Below are positions 40,352 through 48,095 of a stretch of DNA of 64,000 bases, in pieces (positions within the stretch are counted from its first letter, which is position 1; the number at the start of each line of letters is the position of its first letter). Below the pieces are notes generated by a model. It was not told where the DNA came from. It was given only the letters and a program-made list of their open reading frames with translations, and searched no databases. Source of the stretch: JAEKLB01 sp050249235 (GTDB lineage Bacteria > Actinomycetota > Acidimicrobiia > Acidimicrobiales > CADCSY01). A program made the position numbers and the translations under genes. The stretch spans positions 4,825-68,824 of the forward strand of contig JBFWQW010000005.1 of NCBI GenBank assembly GCA_050249235.1, read 5' to 3'.

Positions 40352-41938
40352 CTAGTCGAGGGCCTTGGCGTAGAGCTCGCGGAGGCCGGGGCGGGGGTCG
40401 ACCTCGACGTGGCACTCGGTGTCGAAGACCATGGTCGAGCGGTCGTCGGCCGAGTACGGGGGCCAGGTCGGCAGATCGGGGTGGTTGGGGTCGCCGTCGT
40501 GGGCGAATCGCACCCACGCCTCGCTCGTGATCCGGCCCATCTCGGCGTTCTCGGGACGGTCGCCGGCCATGGGGGTCAGGTCGTAGTTGTTGAAGGCGAA
40601 CGGGATGTCGAGGCCGTGGCAGGCGCCGATCAGGCCTCCCATGGCCGGCGTCTCGTAGTCGAACTGGTACAGGTACACGGGCGCCCGGCCACCGGCCGAC
40701 TTGCGCTCGGCCCACTGGATCGACCCGGCCCACATGGTCCGGTCGGTGACCAGCCTGCAGAAGACGTCGGTCGGCGTCGCCCCCGGGTTCAGGCGCTGGT
40801 GTTCGGCGACGATGGGCTCGGCCAGCTCGCCGAAGAGGCCGGCCGCCATCTGGCGCATGGTCGCCTCGTCGAGCGTCCCGAACCAGGGCATGCCCAGCAT
40901 CATCATCGTCATGTCGTCGCGGGTGGAGCCGATGATGGTCGGCACGTCGGCCGCCAGCGGGGAGGCCGCCGGGTCGAACGGGTGCTGGGGCAGGATCCGG
41001 CCGTCGACCACCGGCTGCAGCGGCATGAAGGCCTCGCCCCCGGCCGCGCCGGCCAGGCCGTCGCTGATGGGCATGCCGAGCTTCTCGGCCTCGGCGACGA
41101 GGAGGTCGGCCGGGACGTCGTGGAGCTTCCCGAGGTCCTTCGGGGCGATGCCGAGCCGCGCCAGGAGCTGCTCGGCGCTCCGGGTGGCGGCCTCGGCCGG
41201 GCAGGCCCGGAGCATCGGGCCGCTGAGCAGGCCGGCCCGGTTGAACAGGCCGTGGGCGTCGGGCATGGCCAGCAGCGTCGACGTCTTCGACGCGCCACCC
41301 GAGCCGCCGAACACGAGCACCCGGCTCGGATCGCCCCCGAACGCCTCGATGTTGTCGCGGACCCACCGCAGGGCGAGGACGATGTCGAGCATGCCGACGT
41401 TGCCCGACTCGGCGTAGTCCTCGCCGCCGAGCTCGGCCAGGTGCAGGTAGCCGAGCGCCCCGAGCCGGTGGTTGATCGTGACCACCACCACATCGTCGCG
41501 GCGGGCGAGCGGCGTGCCCTCGTAGAGCGGCCACGACCCGGTGCCGGTGTTGAACGCCCCGCCGTGGACCCAGAACATCACCGGGCGCTTGCGCTGCTGG
41601 TCGAGCCCGGCCGACCACACGTTGAGGACGAGGCAGTCCTCGCCCTGGGCCGGCTCGGCCCCGCCGGCCAGCCCGTCGATGAAGCGCACGAACTCGGCGG
41701 CCAGCCCTCCGGCCTCCTCGGTGGCCGAACCGGCCTCGGCCCGGTGGCCCACCTGCGGGGCCGTCGGCCCGTAGGCGACCGCGTCCCGCACACCGGCCCA
41801 GGGCGCCGGCGGCTCGGCCGGCCGGAACCGCTGCCGCCCACCGGTCGGACCGCCGTACGGGATCCCGCGGAACACGTGCACGCCGCCGACGTGCTCGCCC
41901 CTCACCTTGCCGGTCGTCGTCTCGACGATGCTCTCCAC
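40352..41938 (-). CDS. Type B carboxylesterase
   Basis: 528 aa. Visible: GVHVFRGIPYGGPTGGRQRFRPAEPP, DCLVLNVWSAG, oxyanion FWVHGGAFNTGTGS, FGGDPSRVLVFGGSGGASKTSTLLAMP (nucleophile region; GGSGG replaces the usual GESAG), and FEY-like FDYETP then CHGLDIPFAFNN (catalytic His). Start GTG 41938 has GGAGGA 6 bases upstream; GTG 41941 is adjacent. A leader with a TAGGTT box lies further up, and the 20-bp array is shared with the divergent thiolase-like gene. Cleaves carboxyl esters; natural substrate unknown. Confidence 0.9.
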   Translation of the reverse strand: MESIVETTTGKVRGEHVGGVHVFRGIPYGGPTGGRQRFRPAEPPAPWAGVRDAVAYGPTAPQVGHRAEAGSATEEAGGLAAEFVRFIDGLAGGAEPAQGEDCLVLNVWSAGLDQQRKRPVMFWVHGGAFNTGTGSWPLYEGTPLARRDDVVVVTINHRLGALGYLHLAELGGEDYAESGNVGMLDIVLALRWVRDNIEAFGGDPSRVLVFGGSGGASKTSTLLAMPDAHGLFNRAGLLSGPMLRACPAEAATRSAEQLLARLGIAPKDLGKLHDVPADLLVAEAEKLGMPISDGLAGAAGGEAFMPLQPVVDGRILPQHPFDPAASPLAADVPTIIGSTRDDMTMMMLGMPWFGTLDEATMRQMAAGLFGELAEPIVAEHQRLNPGATPTDVFCRLVTDRTMWAGSIQWAERKSAGGRAPVYLYQFDYETPAMGGLIGACHGLDIPFAFNNYDLTPMAGDRPENAEMGRITSEAWVRFAHDGDPNHPDLPTWPPYSADDRSTMVFDTECHVEVDPRPGLRELYAKALD

Positions 41939-42010
41939 CACGGCTCCTCCTGTCGGTGCCGGTCCCCCCGGGCGGCGCGAACCTAGGCCCGGGGCCGGGA
42001 TGCCCGCCAC

Positions 42011-42103
42011 CGCCCCAGTCGGGCCTGCACCGCCCCAGTCGGGCCTGCACCGCCCCAGTCGGGCCTGCACCGCCCCAGTCGGGCCTGCACCGCCCCAGTC
42101 GGG
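42011..42103. repeat. Tandem array, 20-bp unit, four exact copies plus 13 bases
   Basis: Unit CGCCCCAGTCGGGCCTGCAC repeats exactly with a 20-base period in the divergent gap between the esterase and the thiolase-like gene, ending about 47 bases before the thiolase-like start. Confidence 0.95.
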
Positions 42104-42150
42104 ATGGACGGCGGGAGCCGGCCCGTGCGGGGCCCGTACGATCCCCGATC

Positions 42151-43311
42151 GTGCTCGAACCGAGAATGGTCGTGATCGGTGCCGCGGAGACCGACCGGCT
42201 GGGCGTCATCACCGACGTCTCGCCGATCCAGCTGCACGCCGAGGCCGCCCGCAACGCCATCGCCGACGCCGGCATCAGCCGGGACGACATCGACGGCGTG
42301 GCCTGCGTGGGCGAGGGACCCGCCGGCCTGGCGAACTACCTCGGCATCAAGCCGACCTGGCTCGACGGCACGTTCGTGGGCGGCTGCTCGTTCCTCGTCC
42401 ACCTCCACCACGCCTGCGCCGCCATCGCCGCCGGCATGGCCCGGATCATCATCGTCACCCACGGCGTGTCGCGGGGCGGTCCCGCCAGCAGCCCGGGCGC
42501 CCTCGACCTCGCCAACCTGCAACAGCAGTTCGAGCAGGTGTACGGCGTGGGCCCGCCGGCCACGAAGTTCCCGCTCGGGGTGGTCCGCTACATGAAGGAG
42601 TTCGGGCTCACCCACGAGCAGCTGGCGTCGGTCGCCGTGGCCCAGCGCAAGTGGTCGTCGCAGGTGCCCCGGGCGATGATGCGCGACCTGATCACCGTCG
42701 ACGACGTGCTCGCCTCGCCGATGATCAGCTACCCGATGCACCGCCTCGAGTGCTGCCTCGCCACCAACGGCGGCGGCGCGCTGATCATCACGAGCGAGGA
42801 GATCGCCGGGCAGCTCCCGCTGGCCAAGCCGCCCGTGCACATCCTCGGCGCGGCCGAGGCGTCGGGCTCGCCCCTCATCTCCCAGATGCCGGACATGACG
42901 ACGTCCGAGGCGTTCCGCACCACCGGGCGGCTGGCCTTCGAGCAGGCCGGCATCACCCACGCCGACGTCGACCACCTCATGGCCTACGACGCCTTCGCCC
43001 ACCTCCCCATCTACGCGTTGGAGGACCTCGGCTTCCTCGGTCGGGGCGAGGCCGGGGCCTTCATCGAGGAGGGCCGCACCTCACCCGGCGGCGAGCTGCC
43101 GATGAACACCAACGGCGGTGGCCTGTCCTACACCCACACCGGGATCTACGGGATGTTCGTGATGCAGGAGGCGATCCGCCAGGTGCGGGGAGAGGCGGCC
43201 GCGCAGGTGCCGGACGTCCGGATCAGCGTGGCCCACGGGGTCGGGAGCATGTTCACCTCGGCCAGCACGATCGTGTTCTCGACGCCCGAGGCGGCGGAGG
43301 CCCTGCGATGA
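42151..43311 (+). CDS. Thiolase-superfamily protein, lipid-transfer/Ltp2-like
   Basis: 386 aa. Thiolase fold (AARNAIADAGISRDDIDGVACVGEG, VGGCSFLVHLHHACAAIAAGMARIIIVTHG, MNTNGGGLSYTHTGIYGMFVMQEAIRQVRG, HGVGSMFTSASTIVF). The canonical C-terminal Cys-x-Gly is missing and the usual nucleophile Cys context is altered, as in the retro-aldolase Ltp2 of steroid side-chain catabolism. Its stop overlaps the DUF35 gene (ATGA), and Ltp2-type aldolases need a DUF35 partner. GTG start lies 8 bases after a TACGAT box. An aldolase role is inference. Confidence 0.85.
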   Translation: MLEPRMVVIGAAETDRLGVITDVSPIQLHAEAARNAIADAGISRDDIDGVACVGEGPAGLANYLGIKPTWLDGTFVGGCSFLVHLHHACAAIAAGMARIIIVTHGVSRGGPASSPGALDLANLQQQFEQVYGVGPPATKFPLGVVRYMKEFGLTHEQLASVAVAQRKWSSQVPRAMMRDLITVDDVLASPMISYPMHRLECCLATNGGGALIITSEEIAGQLPLAKPPVHILGAAEASGSPLISQMPDMTTSEAFRTTGRLAFEQAGITHADVDHLMAYDAFAHLPIYALEDLGFLGRGEAGAFIEEGRTSPGGELPMNTNGGGLSYTHTGIYGMFVMQEAIRQVRGEAAAQVPDVRISVAHGVGSMFTSASTIVFSTPEAAEALR

Positions 43312-43745
43312 GCGACGCATCGGCCGCCGCTCCCAAGCGGGACAAGCCGGCACCCGTGGCGACACCCGAGACCAAGCCCTTCTGGGACGCGGCGCAGGAG
43401 GAGCGGCTCGAGATCCAGCGCTGCCAGGCCTGCTCGCGCTTCTACTTCTATCCCCGGCCCTTCTGCCCCCACTGCTTCTCGTGGGACGTCGAGTGGGTCC
43501 AGGTGTCGGGCCGGGCGACCCTGCACTCCTACGTCATCAACCACCGACCCATGCCGGGCTGGGAGGACGAAGCGCCCTACGCCATCGCCCAGGTCGAGCT
43601 GGAGGAGGGCGTCCGCCTGCTCACGAGCATCGTGGGCGTCCCCGCCACCCCCGAGGACCTGGTCCTGGACATGGCGCTCGAGGTCTGCTTCGAGGAGCAG
43701 AGCGGCATGAAGGTGCCGAAGTTCCGGCCGGCCGGGAGGACCTGA
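43308..43745 (+). CDS. DUF35 OB-fold/zinc-ribbon protein
   Basis: 145 aa. Zinc ribbon with four Cys: RCQACSRFYFYPRPFCPHC (about residues 38-57), then the OB-fold (GRATLHSYVINHRPMPGWEDEAPYAIAQVELEEGVRLLTSIVG). These proteins pair with thiolase-like enzymes and bind acyl-CoA. ATG overlaps the stop of the thiolase-like gene, so the two should be made together. Basic, Ala-rich N-terminus of about 20 residues is probably disordered. Confidence 0.9.
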   Translation: MSDASAAAPKRDKPAPVATPETKPFWDAAQEERLEIQRCQACSRFYFYPRPFCPHCFSWDVEWVQVSGRATLHSYVINHRPMPGWEDEAPYAIAQVELEEGVRLLTSIVGVPATPEDLVLDMALEVCFEEQSGMKVPKFRPAGRT

Positions 43746-43747
43746 CG

Positions 43748-44368
43748 GTGGATGTCTACGAAGCCCTGCACACGACCCGGGCCATGCGGCGGCTGCGGCC
43801 CGACCCGGTCCCCGACGACGTGATCGCCCGGATCGTCGACGCCGGCACCCGGGCGCCGTCGCCCGGCCCGGTGGGGGCGCAGACGTGGCGCTTCGTCGCC
43901 GTCACCGACCGGGCCGTCATGGCCGAGCTGGGGGCCCTCTGGCGGTCGGCCCGCGACGAGCTGCTGCGCCAGGTGCCGAACCTCTACGCCAATGAGGCCC
44001 AGGCCTCGTCGTCGCAGCACCTCCACGACCACTTCGACGACGTGCCGCTGCTGATCCTCGGCTACGGCCCCGAGGGCATGGGGTCGAACACGGTGGTGCA
44101 GGCCCTCTGGAGCATGTGCCTGGCGGCCCGGGCCGAGGGCCTCGGCTCGACCTACACGACGCTGCTCACACGGGTCGCGCCCGAGGTCGACCGCATCCTC
44201 GGCGTGCCCGCCGACGCCGGCGTGCGGCTCTACGCCTCGCTCCCGATCGGCACCCCGCTCGGTCGTTGGGGCGTGGCCCCCCGCCAGCCCGCCCACGAGG
44301 TCACCTACGCCGACCGGTGGGGCCGGCCCCCCGCCTGGCGGGCCGTGCCCCCGGCGCTCGGAGGCTGA
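43748..44368 (+). CDS. Nitroreductase family flavoprotein
   Basis: 206 aa. FMN-dependent fold: EALHTTRAMRRLRPDPVPDDVIARIVDAGTRAPSPGPVGAQTWRFVAVTD, and LAARAEGLGSTYTTLL. It ends with RWGVAPRQPAHEVTYADRWGRPP, the family C-terminal loop. Reduces nitro, quinone or enone substrates, or in some members uses F420-like chemistry. GTG start is 2 bases after the DUF35 stop, so it belongs to that operon. A second, distant paralogue lies at 49066. Confidence 0.9.
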   Translation: MDVYEALHTTRAMRRLRPDPVPDDVIARIVDAGTRAPSPGPVGAQTWRFVAVTDRAVMAELGALWRSARDELLRQVPNLYANEAQASSSQHLHDHFDDVPLLILGYGPEGMGSNTVVQALWSMCLAARAEGLGSTYTTLLTRVAPEVDRILGVPADAGVRLYASLPIGTPLGRWGVAPRQPAHEVTYADRWGRPPAWRAVPPALGG

Positions 44369-44400
44369 CCCCCCGGGTCCACGCCGGGTCCTCGGATCCA

Positions 44401-44421
44401 CGCGTGGCTCCAACCCACGCG
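44401..44421 (+). terminator. Weak hairpin after the nitroreductase
   Basis: 7-bp arms CGCGTGG / CCACGCG with a 7-base loop, 32 bases after the stop. Could terminate or regulate the next gene. Confidence 0.35.
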
Positions 44422-44461
44422 GTGTCGGACCGTGCACCGGGACGACCCTGCGGCCGCCTCG

Positions 44462-44467
44462 TACCAT
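44462..44467 (+). promoter_or_regulatory. -10 box (TACCAT) of a probable leaderless mRNA
   Basis: TACCAT, GGCCGA, then GTG 44474. This decides the start of the carboxymuconolactone-decarboxylase-family gene. Confidence 0.5.
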
Positions 44468-44473
44468 GGCCGA

Positions 44474-45025
44474 GTGACCGGCGAGCGGCTCTCGACCCCG
44501 AGGGTGCCACCCGTCGAGAAGGTGGCCGCCCGGGCCCGTGAGGTGGCAGCCGGCGGGCTGGTCAGGCCGGTGAACCTCACCGCCACCCTGGCCCACAACC
44601 GACCGGTGTCGAAGGCGATCGCCGCCATGTCGTCGGTGTTCTTCGATCCCGAGATCCTCGACCCCCGCCTGCGGGAGCTGGTGATCCTCCGGACCGGCTG
44701 GGTCACCCAGGCCGTCTACGAGTTCGGCCAGCACGTCCTCGCCGCCCGCCAGGTGGGCATCTCGGAGGAGGAGATCCGGCGCACCACCCTCCCGCCGGAG
44801 CAGGGCGGCTGGACCGAGCTCGAGCGGGCCGCGCTGCGGATGGTGGACGACCTCCACCGCGACGACACCGTCTCGGCGCCGGTGTGGTCGGCGCTCGAGG
44901 AGCTCGCCGGCCACGAGCGGGCCATCGCCCTGATCGCGCTGGCCGGCTTCTACCGGATGCTGGCCGGGGTGCTCAACGGGCTCGGCATCCAGCCCGAGGA
45001 CGACCTGCCCCGCTGGCCGGCCTGA
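44474..45025 (+). CDS. Carboxymuconolactone decarboxylase/AhpD family protein
   Basis: 183 aa from GTG 44474, 6 bases after the TACCAT box; an upstream in-frame start exists but gives an unlikely extension. All-helical CMD fold: LRELVILRTGWVTQAVYEFGQHVLAARQVGISEEEIRR and ERAALRMVDDLHRDDTVSAPVWSALEE, ALIALAGFYRMLAGVLNGLG. The Cys-x-x-Cys of AhpD is absent (VTQAVYEFGQH), so a peroxidase role is unlikely and a lyase/decarboxylase or unknown role remains. Confidence 0.88.
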   Translation: MTGERLSTPRVPPVEKVAARAREVAAGGLVRPVNLTATLAHNRPVSKAIAAMSSVFFDPEILDPRLRELVILRTGWVTQAVYEFGQHVLAARQVGISEEEIRRTTLPPEQGGWTELERAALRMVDDLHRDDTVSAPVWSALEELAGHERAIALIALAGFYRMLAGVLNGLGIQPEDDLPRWPA

Positions 45026-45047
45026 GGGCCCGCCGGCCTGAGGGCCC
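45016..45047. repeat. 16-bp tandem duplication of a gene 3' end
   Basis: GCCGGCCTGAGGGCCC twice in a row; the first copy contains the TGA of the CMD-family gene, the second repeats it downstream. Confidence 0.85.
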
Positions 45048-45060
45048 GGCGCCGCCTTCG

Positions 45061-45975
45061 TCAGCGGTGGATCACCTCGGCGGCGTAGCGGTGGAGGCCC
45101 TCGATCGAGCGGGCCGCGCTGTCGGCGGGTAGCTCCACGATCAGCTGCGTGACACCGGCAGCCTCCACCTCGGCCAGCCAGTCGAGGTAGGGACCGGCCG
45201 GCTCGTCGTGCTCGACCAGGCGGCCGCCGCCGCCCTGGAGCTGCACGGCCACCTCCCCCGGGTCGCGTCCGGCCGCCTCGAGGCGGCGGCGCAGGTCGTC
45301 GACCGTCCGGGCGAGGGTCTCGAGGTCGGGGATCGGCGCCGTCCGCGTCGTGCGGGCCAGCTGGGCGCCGCCGAGGATCGGGGTCCACCCCCGGCCCACA
45401 TCGGCCGTCCGCTGGCGGGCCCGGGCGCTGTTCCCGCCGATCCAGATGGGCGGGTGGCCGTCGCCGTGCGGGGTGGGCCGCGCCAGGATGCCGTCGGCCT
45501 CGGTGAAGCGGCCGTGGATCGACACCTCCTCGCCCGACCACACCTGGCGCCACACGTCGAGAGCCTCGTCGAGCACGTCGTTCCGGGCGTCGAAGTCCAT
45601 GCCGAGCGCGGTGGCCTCGCTGCGCAGGTAGCCGGTGCCGACGGGGACGATCAGCCGGCCCCCGGCCAACCGGTCGAGCGTGGCGATCTGCTTGGCGCCG
45701 AGCACGGCGCTCCGGAACCCGGGGACGAGCACGTAGGGCATCAGCGCGATCCGGCTCGTGACCCCGGCCCAGAACCCGAGCACGGCGAACACGTCGAAGG
45801 CGTCGTGCCCGCCGGCGTTGCGCCAGCGGGCCGAGGGCGCCGGGTGCTCGGTGAGCGCCAGCGCGTCGAAGCCGACCGCCTCGGCCGTCCGGGCGAACTC
45901 GGCGACGAACCCGGGCTCGAGGATCTCCTGGCTGTAGGTCGTGTGGTGCAGCGGGTGGAGGGCGGTGAAGCGCAC
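45061..45975 (-). CDS. LLM-class F420-dependent oxidoreductase
   Basis: 304 aa luciferase-like TIM barrel. LEPGFVAEFARTAEAVGFDALALTEHPAPSARWRNAGGHDAFDVFAVLGFWAGVTSRIALMPYVLV is the family signature; QIATLDRLAGGRLIVPVGTGYLRSEATALGMDFDARNDVLDEALDV and PTPHGDGHPPIWIGGNSARARQRTADVGRGWTPIL follow. Uses F420 (or FMN) to oxidise or reduce a substrate. A TAGCGT box ends 7 bases before the GTG. It is homologous to the gene at 48096. Confidence 0.92.
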   Translation of the reverse strand: MRFTALHPLHHTTYSQEILEPGFVAEFARTAEAVGFDALALTEHPAPSARWRNAGGHDAFDVFAVLGFWAGVTSRIALMPYVLVPGFRSAVLGAKQIATLDRLAGGRLIVPVGTGYLRSEATALGMDFDARNDVLDEALDVWRQVWSGEEVSIHGRFTEADGILARPTPHGDGHPPIWIGGNSARARQRTADVGRGWTPILGGAQLARTTRTAPIPDLETLARTVDDLRRRLEAAGRDPGEVAVQLQGGGGRLVEHDEPAGPYLDWLAEVEAAGVTQLIVELPADSAARSIEGLHRYAAEVIHR

Positions 45976-45982
45976 GGGCCAG

Positions 45983-45988
45983 ACGCTA
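45983..45988 (-). promoter_or_regulatory. -10 box (TAGCGT) of a probable leaderless mRNA
   Basis: Minus strand TAGCGT followed by 7 bases and the GTG of the LLM oxidoreductase. Confidence 0.45.
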
Positions 45989-46061
45989 CGTTCCGGGGCT
46001 CCGGCCCCGCCTCGCCCGGGGGGTCTGGTCCGTCTGCCGGAGGCCCGCGAAGGGGGACGCC

Positions 46062-46694
46062 ATGCCGTTCGATGTCCGACCGCTGGTGGTGCCGGCGACG
46101 ACGGCCCTGCTCACGAACGAGGTCCAGCCCTCGACGGTGGGAGGAGGCCCACCCGGCAGCCTCGGCGAGGCCGGCGCCCTGGTGCTGCCGAACATCGTTC
46201 GCCTCGCCGGCGCCGCCCGCGCCGCCGGGGTGCCGGTGGTGCACTGCGTCAAGGTCTTCCGGCGCGACTCGCTGGCCAGGAACCGCAACGTGATGCTCTA
46301 CCGGCTCCGCGGCCAGGTCCCCGGCGACGAGGTGGCGCCCGACAGCCGCCCGGTCGAGGGCTCGGTGGTGGTGCCGGCGCTCGGCCCCGACGAGCGCGAC
46401 CTCGTGATGACCCGCCTCCACGGCATGGGGGCGGCCAGCGACACCGGCGTGGTGCCCGTCCTGCGCAACCTCGGGGTGACGACGGTGGTGGTCGTGGGCG
46501 TGTCGATCAACATCGGGGTCACCAACACGGTGATGGAGCTCGTCAACCAGGCCTTCGAGGTGGTGCTCCCCCGCGACGCGGTGGCCGGGACGCCGGCCGA
46601 GTACGGGGAGCAGGTGATCCGGCACACCCTGGGGCTGCTGGCCACCGTGACCACCACCGACGAGCTGGTCGACGCCTGGTCGGCCCCGGGCTGA
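46062..46694 (+). CDS. Isochorismatase-fold hydrolase with altered catalytic residues
   Basis: 210 aa. Fold is clear: LVVPATTALLTNEVQPSTVG, AGVPVVHCVKVFRRDS, LVMTRLHGMGAASDTGVVPVLRNLGVTTVVVVGVSINIGVTNTVMELVNQAFEVVLPRDAVAG. The usual Asp of the first motif (xIDMQ) is replaced in TNEVQ, and the nucleophile Cys of cysteine hydrolases (NICV) is Gly in NIGV. True isochorismatases also lack the Cys, so it may act on an enol ether or be inactive. It stands alone, between divergent and convergent genes. Confidence 0.85.
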   Translation: MPFDVRPLVVPATTALLTNEVQPSTVGGGPPGSLGEAGALVLPNIVRLAGAARAAGVPVVHCVKVFRRDSLARNRNVMLYRLRGQVPGDEVAPDSRPVEGSVVVPALGPDERDLVMTRLHGMGAASDTGVVPVLRNLGVTTVVVVGVSINIGVTNTVMELVNQAFEVVLPRDAVAGTPAEYGEQVIRHTLGLLATVTTTDELVDAWSAPG

Positions 46695-46719
46695 CCCGGA
46701 TCGGTGGCCGGAGCCGGGC

Positions 46720-47967
46720 TCAGACGGTGGCCGGCGCCGGGTCCGCGTCCGGGTTCGGGCGGGACGAGCGCTGGAGCACGGCGTAGGCGATGCCGCCGGC
46801 CACGAAGAACAGGGCGCCACCGACGACGAACACCCACCGGAAGCCGAGGCCGACGGCGAGGCTGCCGCCGAGCAGGGGTCCGACCTGGCCGGAACCGGCC
46901 TGCACGCTCTGGTACACGCCGAAGACCCCGCTCACCACCGCCGCCGACACGGCCGTCGACAGGAGGGCCACGGTGCCGGTGGCCAGGATGCCCTGGAGGA
47001 AGGCGACGACCCAGGTGAGGACGAGGAGCTGCACCACCGTTGACGACGCCCCGGTCAGGGCGATCAGGACCGCGCTCACGAGGCAGGTGACCAGCACCAC
47101 CCGGTTGAAGCCGAAGCGCTCGTTGATCCGGGCCGTGTAGAGGCTGGCCACCGCCGTCAGCGCGGACATGCCGAAGAACAGCAGGCCGATCGTGAAGTTC
47201 ACCGAGCCCGAGCCGTCGAGGATCTCCTTGACGAAGCCGGGGAGGATGGGCTGGGTCATGGGCCGGCCGATGCCGACGACCGCCACGACGAACAGGATGG
47301 CGAGCACGGCCGGCGACCGCAGGGCGGCACCGAGCTCGCCCTTCGGCCTGGCCTTCCGCTCCGTCTCGGCGACCCGGTCCTCCACCACCATCACCACGGT
47401 GGCGATCGCGCCGCAGAGCATCACCCCGGCGGTGACGATGAAGGTCCACTCGAAGCTGAGCCACGAGAGCAGGGTGGCGGCGACCAGCGGGCCGATGGCG
47501 AGCCCCGCCTGGGTGGCCGCCTGGAACACGCCGAGCGAGCGGCCCAGGTGCTCCGAGGGCGTGCTGGTGGCCATCAGGGCCATCGCCGCCGCCGGCGCGC
47601 CGGCCATCACCCCGATGAAGAAGCGGATGGCCACGACCTGCCACGTGGCGGCCGCGAAGGCGAAGAGGAACAGGCCGATGGCGCCGCCGAAGGCGGCTCG
47701 GACGAGCATCGGCTTGCGCCCGTACCGGTCGCCGAGCACGCCCCAGATCGGTCCGGAGATCATCGATCCCAGGCCACCGAGGGCGCTGGCGACGCCGGCC
47801 CAGAACGCCGCCTTCTCGTCGGTCATGGTCTCGATCTCCTGCAGGTACACCGGCAGGAAGGGGATCGTGAACGCGAACCCGGCGGTGAGCAGGAACACCG
47901 CCAGCGTCGCGGCGAAGTTGTTCCGCTTCCACTGCTCCCTGCCGCGTCGCCGCGCCCCCCCGAGCAC
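46720..47967 (-). CDS. MFS transporter
   Basis: 415 aa, about 12 membrane helices, drug/proton antiporter type. N-half has FWAGVASALGGLGSMISGPIWGVLGDRYGRKPMLVRAAFGG (MFS signature GDRYGRKP) and FFIGVMAGAPAAAMALMATSTPSEHLGRSLGVFQAATQAGLAIGPLVA. It resembles tetracycline- or multidrug-type exporters; substrate unknown. GTG start is 6 bases after a TAGGGT box (leaderless). Divergent from the LLM gene at 48096 across a 20-bp repeat pair. Confidence 0.9.
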   Translation of the reverse strand: MLGGARRRGREQWKRNNFAATLAVFLLTAGFAFTIPFLPVYLQEIETMTDEKAAFWAGVASALGGLGSMISGPIWGVLGDRYGRKPMLVRAAFGGAIGLFLFAFAAATWQVVAIRFFIGVMAGAPAAAMALMATSTPSEHLGRSLGVFQAATQAGLAIGPLVAATLLSWLSFEWTFIVTAGVMLCGAIATVVMVVEDRVAETERKARPKGELGAALRSPAVLAILFVVAVVGIGRPMTQPILPGFVKEILDGSGSVNFTIGLLFFGMSALTAVASLYTARINERFGFNRVVLVTCLVSAVLIALTGASSTVVQLLVLTWVVAFLQGILATGTVALLSTAVSAAVVSGVFGVYQSVQAGSGQVGPLLGGSLAVGLGFRWVFVVGGALFFVAGGIAYAVLQRSSRPNPDADPAPATV

Positions 47968-47973
47968 GTGCGC

Positions 47974-47979
47974 ACCCTA
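47974..47979 (-). promoter_or_regulatory. -10 box (TAGGGT) of a probable leaderless mRNA
   Basis: Minus strand TAGGGT, GCGCAC, then the GTG of the MFS gene. Confidence 0.5.
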
Positions 47980-48033
47980 GGGGACGGCCACCCGCGGCCG
48001 GCCGGGACGGCCGGACCCAGTCGGACTGGCTTC

Positions 48034-48069
48034 TCAGCGCGGTGACTGGCCCTTCAGCGCGGTGACTGG
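48034..48069. repeat. Two-copy 20-bp direct repeat between divergent genes
   Basis: TCAGCGCGGTGACTGG occurs at 48034 and 48054 (20-base period), with a further GACTGG at 48024. It ends 27 bases before the LLM gene start. Confidence 0.85.
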
Positions 48070-48095
48070 TCATCCCGTCTGCTACGCAACGCAGC

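Noticed and set aside
34025..42103. Short tandem repeats considered as CRISPR arrays
   Set aside because: Copies are directly adjacent without unique spacers and no cas gene is present.
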